This document shows, in pieces, positions 53,984 through 64,000 of a DNA stretch of 64,000 bases. The DNA is taken from NCBI RefSeq assembly GCF_029893355.1, contig NZ_JARZAI010000005.1, positions 62,001 through 126,000 on the forward strand. The letters are read 5' to 3'. The notes beneath the pieces were generated by a model that saw only the letters and a list, made by a program, of their open reading frames with translations, did not search any database and was not told the DNA's origin. The translations under genes and the position numbers were made by a program. Positions within the stretch are counted from its first letter, which is position 1. Every line of letters begins with the position of its first letter. The stretch comes from Kitasatospora sp. MAA4 (GTDB lineage Bacteria; Actinomycetota; Actinomycetes; Streptomycetales; Streptomycetaceae).

Positions 53984-54089
53984 GTCAGTGGGTCCTCTCC
54001 TAGACCGAACAAGCCAGGAGCACCATGGACGCGGCGGATCCAGCCGAAATGGAGCCGGGCTCTAGCTAACAGCTTCGTACCATGGAGGC
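53984..54089. promoter_or_regulatory. Divergent promoter region of aromatase/cyclase and MerR genes
   Basis: The 106 bases contain GAGCCGGGCTC (54052-54062) and AGCTAACAGCT (54064-54074), short dyads next to the MerR start, a usual place for MerR autoregulation. Evidence is weak. Confidence 0.35.
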
Positions 54090-54995
54090 ATGAGCACGGG
54101 GATCGAACGGAGCTTCACCATCGGGGCGCTCGCCGAGGCCGCCGGGGTGAGCGTGAAGACCGTCCGCCACTACTCCGACGGCGGCCTGCTGCCGGCGCCC
54201 GCGCGCAGCAGCGGCGGCCATCGGCGCTACGGTGAGGCCGCGTTGGAGACGCTGCTGACGATCCGCCGGCTGCGGGCGCTGGGGCTGCCGCTGCCGCTGG
54301 CCGGTGCGGTGGTCCGGGCGGAGCTGTCGCTGGAGGACGCGCTGGCCTCCCAGCAGGACGAGGTGGAACGGCAGTTGACGGAGCTGCGGTGGCGCTCGGC
54401 CGGCCTGCGGGCGCTGCGGTTGGCGGCCGGCGATCCGGCCGGGCTGGAGCTGCTGGGCGAGGCGATGCGGCATGCTCCCGGCCGGGACGCCTTCGCCGAC
54501 TTCTGGCGCCGGGTGCTGCCGCTGCGGATGCCCGCCAAGCTCCGCTCGGCGATCGTCGACGCCGCGCTGCCCGAGCTCCCGGACGAGCCGACGGCCCGTC
54601 AGGCGCTGGCCTACGCACAGCTGCACGCGCTCACGGCCGACCGCGCCGAGGCCGCGGCGGTGCGCGGCCGGAGCCCGATGGACTGCGAGGACGCGCCGGA
54701 GTTCTTCCACGGCCTCGGCGAGGCGTACGCGCTGGCCGGCGCGGAGTTGGCGCGCTCCGCCGCTCCGCAGCCGGGCCAGGCGCTGGACTGCTTCGTCGCG
54801 GTGCACGCCCGCGCGGAGCGCAGCGTCGACTCCGCCGACTTCCGGATCGCGCTGGGCCAGCAGCTGATCGCCACCGCCGACCCGGCGATGACCCGCTACT
54901 GGACCCTGGCCGGCGAACTCACCCCGGAGCCGACGATGGGCGAGGCCCACGTCTGGCTGACCGAGGCGCTGGGCGTGTGGCGGCGCGCGGCTTAG
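54090..54995 (+). CDS. MerR-family transcriptional regulator
   Basis: A 301-residue MerR protein: SFTIGALAEAAGVSVKTVRHYSDGGLLPAPARSSGGHRRYGEAALETLLTIRRLRALGLPLPLAGAVV is the HTH, wing and coiled-coil start. The long C-terminal region (about 180 residues, with FWRRVLPLRMP) is an effector-like helical domain of unknown ligand. Whether it belongs to the PKS cluster or marks its right edge is uncertain. Its stop overlaps that of the convergent HxlR gene by four bases. Confidence 0.9.
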   Translation: MSTGIERSFTIGALAEAAGVSVKTVRHYSDGGLLPAPARSSGGHRRYGEAALETLLTIRRLRALGLPLPLAGAVVRAELSLEDALASQQDEVERQLTELRWRSAGLRALRLAAGDPAGLELLGEAMRHAPGRDAFADFWRRVLPLRMPAKLRSAIVDAALPELPDEPTARQALAYAQLHALTADRAEAAAVRGRSPMDCEDAPEFFHGLGEAYALAGAELARSAAPQPGQALDCFVAVHARAERSVDSADFRIALGQQLIATADPAMTRYWTLAGELTPEPTMGEAHVWLTEALGVWRRAA

Positions 54996-55366
54996 ACCCG
55001 CTGGCCGGTGGTGACCCAGTGCCCGCGCACCGCGTCGGTGGGCCGCTGCTCGCCGAGCGCGTCCAGGCCCCACGCCCCCAGCGCCGCGACCACCTCGCGC
55101 AGCGCGGTGCCGCGCTCGGTCAGTTCGTACACCGTGGCGTTGGCCGGGCGCTCCAGCCTGCGGCGCATCAGCAGGCCCTCGCCCTCCAGCTGCTTGAGCC
55201 GGGTGGCCAGGATGTCGGTGCTGACGCCGGGCAGGTCGGCGTGCAGATCCGTGTACCGGCGGGGGCCGCCGAGGAGTTCACGGACGATCAGGAGGCTCCA
55301 GCGCTCCCCGACCGCGTCCAGGGCGCGGGCGACAGCGCAGTACTGGTCGTAGCTTCGGCGTGACAT
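54992..55366 (-). CDS. HxlR-family transcriptional regulator
   Basis: A 124-residue HxlR winged-helix protein: CAVARALDAVGERWSLLIVRELLGGPRRYTDLHADLPGVSTDILATRLKQLEGEGLLMRRRLERPANATVYELTERG. The ATG at 55366 (MSRRSYDQYC) was chosen; the single cysteine after it is typical of redox- or quinone-sensing members. Divergent from an aminotransferase gene across a palindromic operator. Confidence 0.92.
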   Translation of the reverse strand: MSRRSYDQYCAVARALDAVGERWSLLIVRELLGGPRRYTDLHADLPGVSTDILATRLKQLEGEGLLMRRRLERPANATVYELTERGTALREVVAALGAWGLDALGEQRPTDAVRGHWVTTGQRV

Positions 55367-55388
55367 GGGGATCAGCATAGCCAAAAGG

Positions 55389-55413
55389 TTGGACTTTCCA
55401 AGTGGTTACTTGG
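55389..55413. promoter_or_regulatory. HxlR operator candidate, overlapping palindromes
   Basis: TTGGA/TCCAA (55389-55401) overlaps CCAAGT/ACTTGG (55398-55413, 4-base spacer) between the divergent HxlR and aminotransferase genes. ACTT/AAGT half-sites fit known HxlR operators. Confidence 0.7.
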
Positions 55414-55455
55414 TAGAACAAAGCAACCAGCATGGTGATGGTCGGGAGGCCCCCA

Positions 55456-56667
55456 GTGGAGTATCGGCAGTCCAGCAAGCTATCGGGCGTGTGCTACGAG
55501 ATCCGCGGCCCGGTGGTCGACCAGGCGAACGCCCTGGAGGAGGCCGGACACAGCGTGCTGCGCCTCAACACGGGCAACCCGGCGCCCTTCGGCTTCGAGG
55601 CGCCCGAGGAGATCCTGCAGGACATCATCCGCAACCTCCCCAACGCGCACGGCTACAGCGACTCGCGCGGCATCCTGCCCGCCCGCCGCGCGGTCGTGCA
55701 GTACTACCAGCAGCGCGGTGTCACCGGAGTCGACGTCAACGACGTCTACCTCGGCAACGGCGCCTCCGAGCTGATCCAGATGTCGATCACCGCGCTGGTC
55801 GACGACGGCGACGAGGTGCTCGTCCCGGCCCCCGACTTCCCGCTCTGGACGGCCGTCGTGCGCCTCGCCGGCGGCAAGGCCGTGCACTACCTCTGCGACG
55901 AGCAGGCCGAGTGGTACCCGGACCTGGACGACATCGCCGCGAAGATCACCCACCGCACCAAGGCCATCGTGGTGATCAACCCCAACAACCCCACCGGCGC
56001 GGTCTACCCGAAGGAGCTCCTGGAGGGCATCCTGGACCTCGCCCGCCGGCACGGCCTGATCGTGCTGGCCGACGAGATCTACGACAAGATCCTCTACGAC
56101 GGGGTCGAGCACCACTGCCTGGCCGCGCTCTCCGAGGACGTCCTCACCCTCACCTTCAACGGCCTCTCCAAGGCCTACCGGGTGGCCGGCTTCCGCAGCG
56201 GCTGGCTGGTGGTCTCCGGCCCCAAGGAGCACGCCAGGGACTACCTGGAGGGCCTGACCATGCTGGCCGGCATGCGGCTGTGCCCCAACGTCCCGGCCCA
56301 GTACGCGGTGCAGGCCGCGCTGGGCGGCCACCAGTCCATCCACGACCTCACGCTGCCGAACGGCCGGCTCACCGAGCAGCGCGACGTCACCTGGCGCGCG
56401 CTCAACGAGCTGCCCGGCGTCAGCTGCGTCAAGCCCAAGGGTGCGCTGTACGCCTTCGCCAAGCTCGACCCGGCCGTCCACAGGATCCACGACGACGAGC
56501 GGTTCGTGCTGGACCTGCTGCTCCGCGAGAAGATCCACATCGTCCAGGGCACCGGCTTCAACTGGCCGCGGCCGGACCACTTCCGGTTCGTCACACTGCC
56601 GCGGGCCGACGACCTGGAGACCGCGATCAGCCGGATCGGGCGCTTCCTGACCACCTATCGTCAATAA
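55456..56667 (+). CDS. Pyridoxal-phosphate aminotransferase (AlaA-like)
   Basis: A 403-residue class I aminotransferase, close to the alanine/glutamate-pyruvate transaminase AlaA: EYRQSSKLSGVCYEIRGPVVDQANALEEAGHSVLRLNTGNPAPFGFEAPEEI, PNNPTGAVYPKE, the PLP lysine in FNGLSKAYRVAGFRSGW. I chose GTG 55456 because GGGAGG lies six bases upstream; the upstream ATGs lack a ribosome-binding site. Divergent from HxlR and likely under its control. Substrate (alanine or related) is inferred from family. Confidence 0.92.
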   Translation: MEYRQSSKLSGVCYEIRGPVVDQANALEEAGHSVLRLNTGNPAPFGFEAPEEILQDIIRNLPNAHGYSDSRGILPARRAVVQYYQQRGVTGVDVNDVYLGNGASELIQMSITALVDDGDEVLVPAPDFPLWTAVVRLAGGKAVHYLCDEQAEWYPDLDDIAAKITHRTKAIVVINPNNPTGAVYPKELLEGILDLARRHGLIVLADEIYDKILYDGVEHHCLAALSEDVLTLTFNGLSKAYRVAGFRSGWLVVSGPKEHARDYLEGLTMLAGMRLCPNVPAQYAVQAALGGHQSIHDLTLPNGRLTEQRDVTWRALNELPGVSCVKPKGALYAFAKLDPAVHRIHDDERFVLDLLLREKIHIVQGTGFNWPRPDHFRFVTLPRADDLETAISRIGRFLTTYRQ

Positions 56668-56786
56668 TCCGCTGCTGCAACCGGTCTGACGGTTCTTCAC
56701 TCCAAAGATCACTTGCGCCCCCACCCGCACGCCTCCCGGCGCTACCGTACGCGTCTTACGGGCCGTCGATCGACTACCGAGACTGA

Positions 56787-59102
<2,316 letters not shown>

Positions 59103-59164
59103 CCTGGGCCTTCCCACTCGCAGACGGTCGTGGCGGCCGCGGAACCTGACCTACGCTGGCCGCC

Positions 59165-59497
59165 ATGACCGTTCTGCGTTCCGTCGCCCTCTTCGCCGTC
59201 GCCGCCCTCGCCGAGATCGGCGGCTGCTGGCTGATCTGGCAGAGCGTGCGCGAGTCCCGGCCGTGGTGGCTGGCCGGGATCGGCGTGCTGGTGCTGGGCT
59301 GCTACGGCTTCGTCGCCGCCTTCCAGCCGGACAGCCACTTCGGCCGGGTGCTGGCCGCCTACGGCGGGATCTTCGTGGCCGGCTCGCTGGCCTGGGGCGT
59401 CGTGGTGGACGGCTTCCGGCCGACCCGCTACGACCTGGTGGGCGCGGCGATCTGCCTGGCCGGCGTCGCCGTGATCATGTACGGTCCGCGCCACTGA
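59165..59497 (+). CDS. YnfA-family membrane protein
   Basis: A 110-residue protein with four membrane segments, matching the YnfA (UPF0060) small multidrug-resistance-like family: [86 protein letters not shown]. The function is probably small-molecule efflux. Its last 23 bases overlap the convergent TetR gene end. Confidence 0.92.
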   Translation: MTVLRSVALFAVAALAEIGGCWLIWQSVRESRPWWLAGIGVLVLGCYGFVAAFQPDSHFGRVLAAYGGIFVAGSLAWGVVVDGFRPTRYDLVGAAICLAGVAVIMYGPRH

Positions 59498-60059
59498 CCA
59501 GCTCGCGCACCGCGCGCTCCAGCGAGCGCGCCACCCCCGCCGGGTCACCGAGCGCCGCGCCCACCATCGCGCCGTCCCGCAGCAGCATCAGCAGGTCAGC
59601 TCTGGCGGACGGCTCCGGTACACCCGCCTCCTCCAGCAGCCGCACGACCAGCCCGCGGAACCAGCGCCGGTGCTCGGCGATCGCCAGCGCGACCGGGTCC
59701 TGCGGATCGGGGTACTCCGCCGCCGCGTTGATGAACGGACAACCGCGGAACCCCGGCCCGCACATCTCCTGCCCCAGCCGCGCGACCAGCACCGGCAGGA
59801 ACTCCCGCGGCGTCAACTCCGCGAGCCCGGCCGCCGCTTCGGCCCGGATCCGGGCGTCCCACTCCTGGACGTAGGAGCGGACCAGATCCTCCTTGCCGGG
59901 GAAGTGCCGGTAGAAGGTCGCCCGGGTGACGCCGGCCTCCGTGACGATCCGGTCGACGCCCACCGTGTGGATGCCCTCGGCGTAGAAGAGCCGAGTGGCG
60001 GCGTCGAGGACCCGGGTGCGGGCGGCGGAGGCGGCGGGGGCCGGGGCGTACGTACTCAC
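59475..60059 (-). CDS. TetR-family transcriptional regulator
   Basis: A 194-residue TetR repressor. [47 protein letters not shown] is the HTH, and the ligand-binding part has the [15 protein letters not shown] segment of the TetR_C_22/TetR_C_36-like group with a conserved cysteine. GTG 60059 ([10 protein letters not shown]) was chosen as the first codon after GGTGGG. It is divergent from a peroxiredoxin gene with a 24-bp operator between, so peroxide or electrophile sensing is a reasonable inference. Confidence 0.9.
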   Translation of the reverse strand: MSTYAPAPAASAARTRVLDAATRLFYAEGIHTVGVDRIVTEAGVTRATFYRHFPGKEDLVRSYVQEWDARIRAEAAAGLAELTPREFLPVLVARLGQEMCGPGFRGCPFINAAAEYPDPQDPVALAIAEHRRWFRGLVVRLLEEAGVPEPSARADLLMLLRDGAMVGAALGDPAGVARSLERAVRELVSGADRT

Positions 60060-60141
60060 CCCACCGACGGTACTGCACGCGCGCGCGGCCACGCCGACCT
60101 GCGGTGCTGGCGCGGGCATCCCCGCAGGGCTACCATCGCGA

Positions 60142-60165
60142 GAGACAGAACGAACGTTCTATCTC
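60142..60165. promoter_or_regulatory. TetR operator, 24-bp palindrome
   Basis: Arms GAGAcAGAACG and CGTTCTaTCTC around a 2-base centre, 20 of 24 positions symmetric, lie 28 bases before the peroxiredoxin ATG and upstream of the divergent TetR start. Confidence 0.8.
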
Positions 60166-60192
60166 CCCAGTCCCTGCCTAGCGAGGTCCCTC

Positions 60193-60672
60193 ATGGCCAA
60201 GACACCCGAAGTCGGCACCCCCGCACCGGACTTCACCCTCCCCGGCCTCCTGCTGGACGGGACCGCCGACGCCGAGCGCCGCGACTACCGCCTCGCCGAG
60301 GCCAAGGGCCACCCCCTCGTCCTGGTCTTCTACCCCGGCGACGACACCGCCGTCTGCACAAAGCAGCTCTGCTCCTACACCTCGGACCTCGACCGCTTCA
60401 AGGACCTCGGCGCCACCGTCTGGGGCATCAGCCCCCAGGACCTGGACAGCCACGAGCGCTTCGCCCGCAAGCACAAGCTGGCCTTCCCCCTCCTCGCCGA
60501 CACCGACCGCACCGTCGCCAAGGCCTTCGGCATCGCCGTCCCCGGCCTCGGCCTGCGCCGCTCGGTCTTCATCCTGGACGCCGAGGGATCCATCCACTGG
60601 AAGCACGTCGCCCTCGCCGGCCTGACCTTCCAACACAGCGACACCCTCACCGCCCAACTCGCGGCACTCTGA
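60193..60672 (+). CDS. Peroxiredoxin (Bcp/PrxQ type)
   Basis: A 159-residue peroxiredoxin: VGTPAPDFTLPGLLLDGT, then FYPGDDTAVCTKQLCSY with peroxidatic and resolving cysteines five residues apart (C-x4-C) in the atypical two-cysteine PrxQ manner. It continues with VWGISPQDLDSHERFARKHKLAFPLLADTD. It reduces peroxides with thioredoxin. The ATG is at 60193. Probably derepressed when the divergent TetR is inactivated. A copy of its last 41 bases occurs at 61742. Confidence 0.92.
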   Translation: MAKTPEVGTPAPDFTLPGLLLDGTADAERRDYRLAEAKGHPLVLVFYPGDDTAVCTKQLCSYTSDLDRFKDLGATVWGISPQDLDSHERFARKHKLAFPLLADTDRTVAKAFGIAVPGLGLRRSVFILDAEGSIHWKHVALAGLTFQHSDTLTAQLAAL

Positions 60673-60674
60673 AC
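60634..60674 (+). repeat. 41-bp direct repeat, copy 1 (3' end of peroxiredoxin gene)
   Basis: This stretch encodes HSDTLTAQLAAL plus stop. Copy 2 at 61742-61782 matches at 39 of 41 bases, with two third-position-type changes. Confidence 0.9.
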
Positions 60675-60818
60675 AGAAGCAGGCGCCGCTCGCACCCGCG
60701 ACCATCCTCTGATCAACGCACCGGCATTGACTGGCTCACAACAAGTTGATGAACTGGCGGTCGGCGCTGGCCGATTGGGTGCCGGCGTCGCCAGGTTGTC
60801 TACGCGTAGGGAGCGTTC

Positions 60819-61700
60819 ATGGTTCGCCCGTTCCGGTTCGGCGTCAATCTGATCACCCCGGCGGAGCGCGGTCAGTGGCGCGAGAAGTGCCGCAGGGCGG
60901 AGGCGCTCGGGTATGACGTGATCGCGGTGCCCGATCATCTGGGGATGCCCGCGCCGTTCCCCGCGCTGGTGGCCGCGGCCGAGGCCACCGAGCGGCCCCG
61001 GTTGGGGACGTTCGTGCTCGATGCCGGGTTCTGGAATCCGACGCTGCTCGCCCGTGAGGTCGCCACCACGGACCAGCTCACCGGCGGACGCCTTGAGCTG
61101 GGGCTCGGTACCGGCTATGTGAAGGCGGAGCACGATGCGGCGGGCCTGCCGTTCGGCACGCCCGGCGAGCGCGTGACCCATCTCCAGCGCACGATCGAGG
61201 AGTTGGACCGGCTGTACGGCTCGGACGACTTCGTGCCGCAGCCGTTGCAACGGCCTCGCCCGCCGCTCATGATCGGCGGCAACGGTGACCGCGTCCTGGG
61301 GCTGGCCGCCCGGCACGCCGAGATCGCCGCGTTCAGCGGCGGGCGCGCGGACGGGGACGGCACTCCGACCGTGATCACTGCCGCGCAGCTGGACGAACGC
61401 GTCGCCGCGTACCAGCGGTTCGCCGCCGACCGCGCCGAGCCGGCCGAGTTGAACCTGCTGATCTACCTGGTCGCGGTCACCGACGACCGCCGGGCCACCC
61501 TGCGGCCGTCCCTCGAAAGGATCCCGCACCTCACCGAGGACGAGGCCCTGGACCTGCCGACCCTCCTGGTCGGCACGGTCAAGCAGATGGCCGAGCAGCT
61601 GCGCGCGCAGCGGGAGCGGTACGGATTCACGTACATCACCGTCCTGGAGCCCTCCATGGAGGCCTTCGCCCCGGTCATCGAGGAGCTGCACGGCGAGTGA
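60819..61700 (+). CDS. LLM-class F420-dependent oxidoreductase
   Basis: A 293-residue LLM protein of the F420-dependent group: FRFGVNLITPAERGQWREKCRRAEALGYDVIAVPDHLGMPAPFPALVAAAEATERPRLGTFVLDAGFWNPTLLAREVATTDQLTGGRLELGLGTGYVKAEH. GGGAG lies before ATG 60819. Substrate unknown. The gene is bracketed by the peroxiredoxin 3' end and its duplicate, suggesting it was inserted behind that gene. Confidence 0.9.
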   Translation: MVRPFRFGVNLITPAERGQWREKCRRAEALGYDVIAVPDHLGMPAPFPALVAAAEATERPRLGTFVLDAGFWNPTLLAREVATTDQLTGGRLELGLGTGYVKAEHDAAGLPFGTPGERVTHLQRTIEELDRLYGSDDFVPQPLQRPRPPLMIGGNGDRVLGLAARHAEIAAFSGGRADGDGTPTVITAAQLDERVAAYQRFAADRAEPAELNLLIYLVAVTDDRRATLRPSLERIPHLTEDEALDLPTLLVGTVKQMAEQLRAQRERYGFTYITVLEPSMEAFAPVIEELHGE

Positions 61701-61741
61701 GCGAGCGCCAGAGCTGAGCATTGAGTAGACGACGGCCCCGG

Positions 61742-61782
61742 CACAGCGACGCCCTCACCGCCCAACTCACGGCACTCTGAAC
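61742..61782 (+). repeat. 41-bp direct repeat, copy 2 (orphan peroxiredoxin 3' end)
   Basis: Same bases as 60634-60674 with two changes, encoding HSDALTAQLTAL plus stop out of any gene. It lies between the LLM gene and the HAD gene. It marks a duplication or insertion junction. Confidence 0.9.
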
Positions 61783-61793
61783 GAAATCCGCAG

Positions 61794-62420
61794 TTAGAAC
61801 CGAACGAGCACCGGGATGCCCAGAGCATTGAGGTCCCGGGCGAAGTCCTCCACGCCGGTGTACAGCGCGGCCTGGAGACCCGCGTGGCGGGCAGCCGTGA
61901 CGTACTCCGCCTTGTCGTCGGTGAACCAGATCCGGCGGGGAACGAGGTTCATGCGTTCGGCAGCCCGCTGATAGGCCAGCGGGCTGGGCTTCTGCACCTC
62001 CAGGTCGGATGAGGACAGGACGAGATCGAAGGCTTCGCTGAGACCGTGGGCTGCGAAGTCGGAGTGCAGCTCGTCAGTGAAGTTGGACAGTACGGCGACC
62101 GGCACGTGCCTTCGGGCCTGCGCCACCAGGTCGACCATGACCCAGTCGACGTCTCCGCGATCGGCGCACCAGGGGGCGATGGCAGCTGCGGCCTGCGGCC
62201 CGCAGTCGGCGGTGAGGCGGTCCCGGACGCCCTGCACCCACTCACGATTGCTGATCACTCCGACCTTGGCGAGGTCGTAGGAGGGGTGCTGGTAGGCGTA
62301 GTTGGCGAGGGTTCCGGCGGGCAGGCCGGCGGCTCGCTCTCCCTCGGCTTCGCCGGTGTTGTGGAAGCGTTGGATGAGGCCGTGGCAGTCGAGCAGCAGG
62401 CCGTCGACGAGCGGTTTCAT
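61794..62420 (-). CDS. HAD-family hydrolase with altered motif I
   Basis: A 208-residue HAD superfamily protein. Motif I reads LLLDCHGLI, so the second aspartate of DxDG(T/V) is histidine. Motif II is VLSNFTDEL (Ser), motif III EVQKPSPLAY (Lys), motif IV IWFTDDKAEYV. The nucleophile Asp remains, but the missing acid-base Asp suggests weak or different phosphatase activity; some haloacid-type HADs also lack it. AGGGGA before ATG 62420. Located 33 bases downstream of the glycosyltransferase gene in a two-gene operon. Confidence 0.85.
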   Translation of the reverse strand: MKPLVDGLLLDCHGLIQRFHNTGEAEGERAAGLPAGTLANYAYQHPSYDLAKVGVISNREWVQGVRDRLTADCGPQAAAAIAPWCADRGDVDWVMVDLVAQARRHVPVAVLSNFTDELHSDFAAHGLSEAFDLVLSSSDLEVQKPSPLAYQRAAERMNLVPRRIWFTDDKAEYVTAARHAGLQAALYTGVEDFARDLNALGIPVLVRF

Positions 62421-62453
62421 GGTGTCCCCTGGGGCTGGTGGCGTGGTGGTGGG

Positions 62454-64000
62454 TCAGACGGCGGCGGTGTCGAGCGCCTGCGCGTACTGCTCCTCGTACC
62501 GGTCGGCGACACTGGCCCAGCGGTAGGTGGACAGGGTGTGCCTGCGGCCGTTGGCCGCGCGTCGTTCCCGCTCGGCCGGGTCGGCGACCGCACGCACGAT
62601 CGCCTCGGCGAGGTCGCTGGGGTCGTGGGGGCGCACGAGCCAGCCGGTGGCGTGGTCGCCGTCGGGAATGATCGTGTGGGCTGGGCCGCCGGTGGCAGTG
62701 CAGATCGGCGGGGTGGCGCAGGCCATCGCCTCCAGGTAGACCATGCCGAAAGGCTCGTTCACAGCCGGGGCCACCATCAGGTCAGCGACATTGAGGCCGG
62801 TCGGCAGCTCGTCGTGACCGCGCCAGCCGACGAAGTAGACATCGTCCTGGATACCGAGGTCGGTGGCGATCTCCATCGGGTGCATTCCCTCGCACTCGCC
62901 CGGGTAGCCGCCCCACAGCACGAGTGCGGGTGCCGGGTCCAGCTGAGCGCGCGCGATGGCGAAGGCTTTCAGCAGGTCGGGCACCGCCTTGAACTCCAGG
63001 TACCTGCCAACCCAGAGGAGGATCGGGCGTAGCTTGCCGTCGCGGTCCCAGAGGCGGTTAAGGGCTTCGTCGCCGTACCGGATGCTTCCCGAAGGCTGGC
63101 CCGGTGCCCATCCCTGCGGGTCCGTGATGAGCCAGTGCCTCAGCTGCGCCATTCGGTCGGAGTCCTGCATTCGCCTCGGAGTGAAGACCTCGGTGTCAAC
63201 GCCATTGGTGATGACAGGGACCTCGCGCCCGTCGAGGGGCAAAAGGCGGTGGGCGAGGCTGCGATCGTGCTCGGAGACGGTGACAATGCGGCCTGCGTTG
63301 GCGACGGCGGTGCGCAGCGCCTGAAGTCCGGTGCGGGCGTACTTCCACTTCTCCCACGGCGTGTTCAGCAACATGGCGGTGTCGGCATCGTTCAAGCCGG
63401 CCCGGTGGGCGATGATCAACGCCCTGCCAGTACGTCTCGGATTGGCACTGTGCAGCTGATCGGCCAGATTGAGAAGAGAGACTTCGGCGCGGTCGGCCAG
63501 GGCGATATGCCGGGCCATGCCCTCCATCTGCTTCAGTTCGGTGCCGTGCAGAGTGGTGAGGGTGGGGATGCCAGAGTAGGCGGCGCCGGCAGCGGCCTGC
63601 AGATAGCTGAGGTGGTGCAGGTGAACGAGCTGGGTGTCGGTGGTGCGGTTCGCGAGGAGGTGGCGCGTCCAGGCGCGCGTCAGATTCTCCACGGCGGCGG
63701 GTGATACGGCGCTGAACATCTGGTCGGGCACATCGCCCCGGTCCTCGTAGGACGGGTGGAACGGGAGTTCGGGGTGGTATTGCCCGCTCTCCCCGTTCTG
63801 GAACCCGGCGGCGGCCGGGTTGTAGTCGTAGGCGGCAACGTCGAGGCCGCCGTAGAAGGTGGGAGCGTGGCCCGGGTCGCCCGGCCGGCCGAGCGACCCG
63901 GCGTGAAGTCGAGTGGTGAAGCCGCGGCGCTCCAACTCGCCCAGGAGGTAGCGGTTCATCGGGGCGGAGCCACCCCGCGGGAAGAAGATGTGCGCGGAGT
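62454..64000 (-). CDS. GT4-family glycosyltransferase (5' end outside the window)
   Basis: A glycosyltransferase with GT-B fold, group 1 / GT4 type. Upstream of the ATG at 63959 the frame still encodes HIFFPRGGSAP, a typical GT4 opening, so the true start lies beyond 64000. The donor-binding region has PAVNEPFGMVYLEAMACATPP (E-x7-E) and TGGPAHTIIPDGDHATGWL. The acceptor half has LHHLSYLQAA and TLHGTELKQM. It resembles glycosyltransferases that act in natural-product or glycogen-like pathways; the substrate cannot be told. Paired with the HAD gene. Confidence 0.88.
   Translation of the reverse strand, partial: SAHIFFPRGGSAPMNRYLLGELERRGFTTRLHAGSLGRPGDPGHAPTFYGGLDVAAYDYNPAAAGFQNGESGQYHPELPFHPSYEDRGDVPDQMFSAVSPAAVENLTRAWTRHLLANRTTDTQLVHLHHLSYLQAAAGAAYSGIPTLTTLHGTELKQMEGMARHIALADRAEVSLLNLADQLHSANPRRTGRALIIAHRAGLNDADTAMLLNTPWEKWKYARTGLQALRTAVANAGRIVTVSEHDRSLAHRLLPLDGREVPVITNGVDTEVFTPRRMQDSDRMAQLRHWLITDPQGWAPGQPSGSIRYGDEALNRLWDRDGKLRPILLWVGRYLEFKAVPDLLKAFAIARAQLDPAPALVLWGGYPGECEGMHPMEIATDLGIQDDVYFVGWRGHDELPTGLNVADLMVAPAVNEPFGMVYLEAMACATPPICTATGGPAHTIIPDGDHATGWLVRPHDPSDLAEAIVRAVADPAERERRAANGRRHTLSTYRWASVADRYEEQYAQALDTAAV

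Noticed and set aside
62454..63959. Treating the ATG at 63959 as the glycosyltransferase start
   Set aside because: Upstream codons read HIFFPRGGSAP in the same frame, a conserved GT4 opening, so the gene continues past the window edge.

Overview
The window is high-GC actinobacterial DNA with the codon bias, GTG starts and gene families of Streptomycetaceae (Streptomyces, Kitasatospora or a close relative). Supporting genes are a full geosmin synthase, several SARP/AfsR-type regulators, SigE-type ECF sigma, F420/PPOX and LLM oxidoreductases, and a type II polyketide synthase (PKS). No rRNA, tRNA, CRISPR array or phage is visible. Both edges cut genes: a FadB-like protein at the left and a GT4 glycosyltransferase at the right.

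Layout. 1-23 kb is mostly ordinary chromosome. It holds a fatty-acid beta-oxidation operon (CoA-transferase, thiolase, FadB), a Fic-type toxin-antitoxin pair, an ECF sigma factor with a membrane partner, and two divergent ABC-F ATPases. It continues with an iodotyrosine-deiodinase-like flavoprotein, an acetyltransferase, a LigA-type DNA ligase, an AidB-like acyl-CoA dehydrogenase, a Nudix hydrolase, Tex, a PPOX protein, a MarR/cupin pair with twin operators, an MFS exporter and an SGNH hydrolase. 23-28.5 kb is a leftward operon: SARP, phosphotransferase, flavin reductase, LLM monooxygenase and a three-gene polar amino-acid ABC importer.

28.5-54 kb is the main feature, an aromatic (type II) polyketide gene cluster. 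The core is KS-alpha, chain-length factor and ACP (50.2-53.0 kb). An ActIII-like C9 ketoreductase and a didomain aromatase/cyclase shape the chain. Priming appears to use a KSIII homologue with serine in place of cysteine and a Ser-His-Asp arrangement like daunorubicin DpsC, together with a discrete acyltransferase, so a non-acetate starter is likely. Tailoring candidates are an FAD hydroxylase, an ABM-type oxygenase, an Old Yellow Enzyme, an NTF2/SnoaL-like protein, an SDR, an MBL-fold hydrolase, two quinone-oxidoreductase-like MDR enzymes, two LLM oxidoreductases and an amidohydrolase. I see no glycosyltransferase or methyltransferase inside the cluster. Regulation is layered: two small SARPs, a 1088-residue AfsR-like protein and a MarR next to an MFS exporter. 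TTA (bldA) codons were found only in the AfsR-like gene and in the LLM gene just upstream of it. A TnpB-only IS605-type element has inserted between the ketoreductase and the amidohydrolase.

54-64 kb returns to general chromosome: MerR and HxlR regulators, an AlaA-like aminotransferase, geosmin synthase, YnfA, a TetR/peroxiredoxin pair with a long operator, an F420-type LLM enzyme flanked by a copy of the peroxiredoxin 3' end, a HAD hydrolase and the truncated glycosyltransferase. Many intergenic regions carry long perfect stem-loops (bidirectional terminators) or clear operator palindromes, listed individually.
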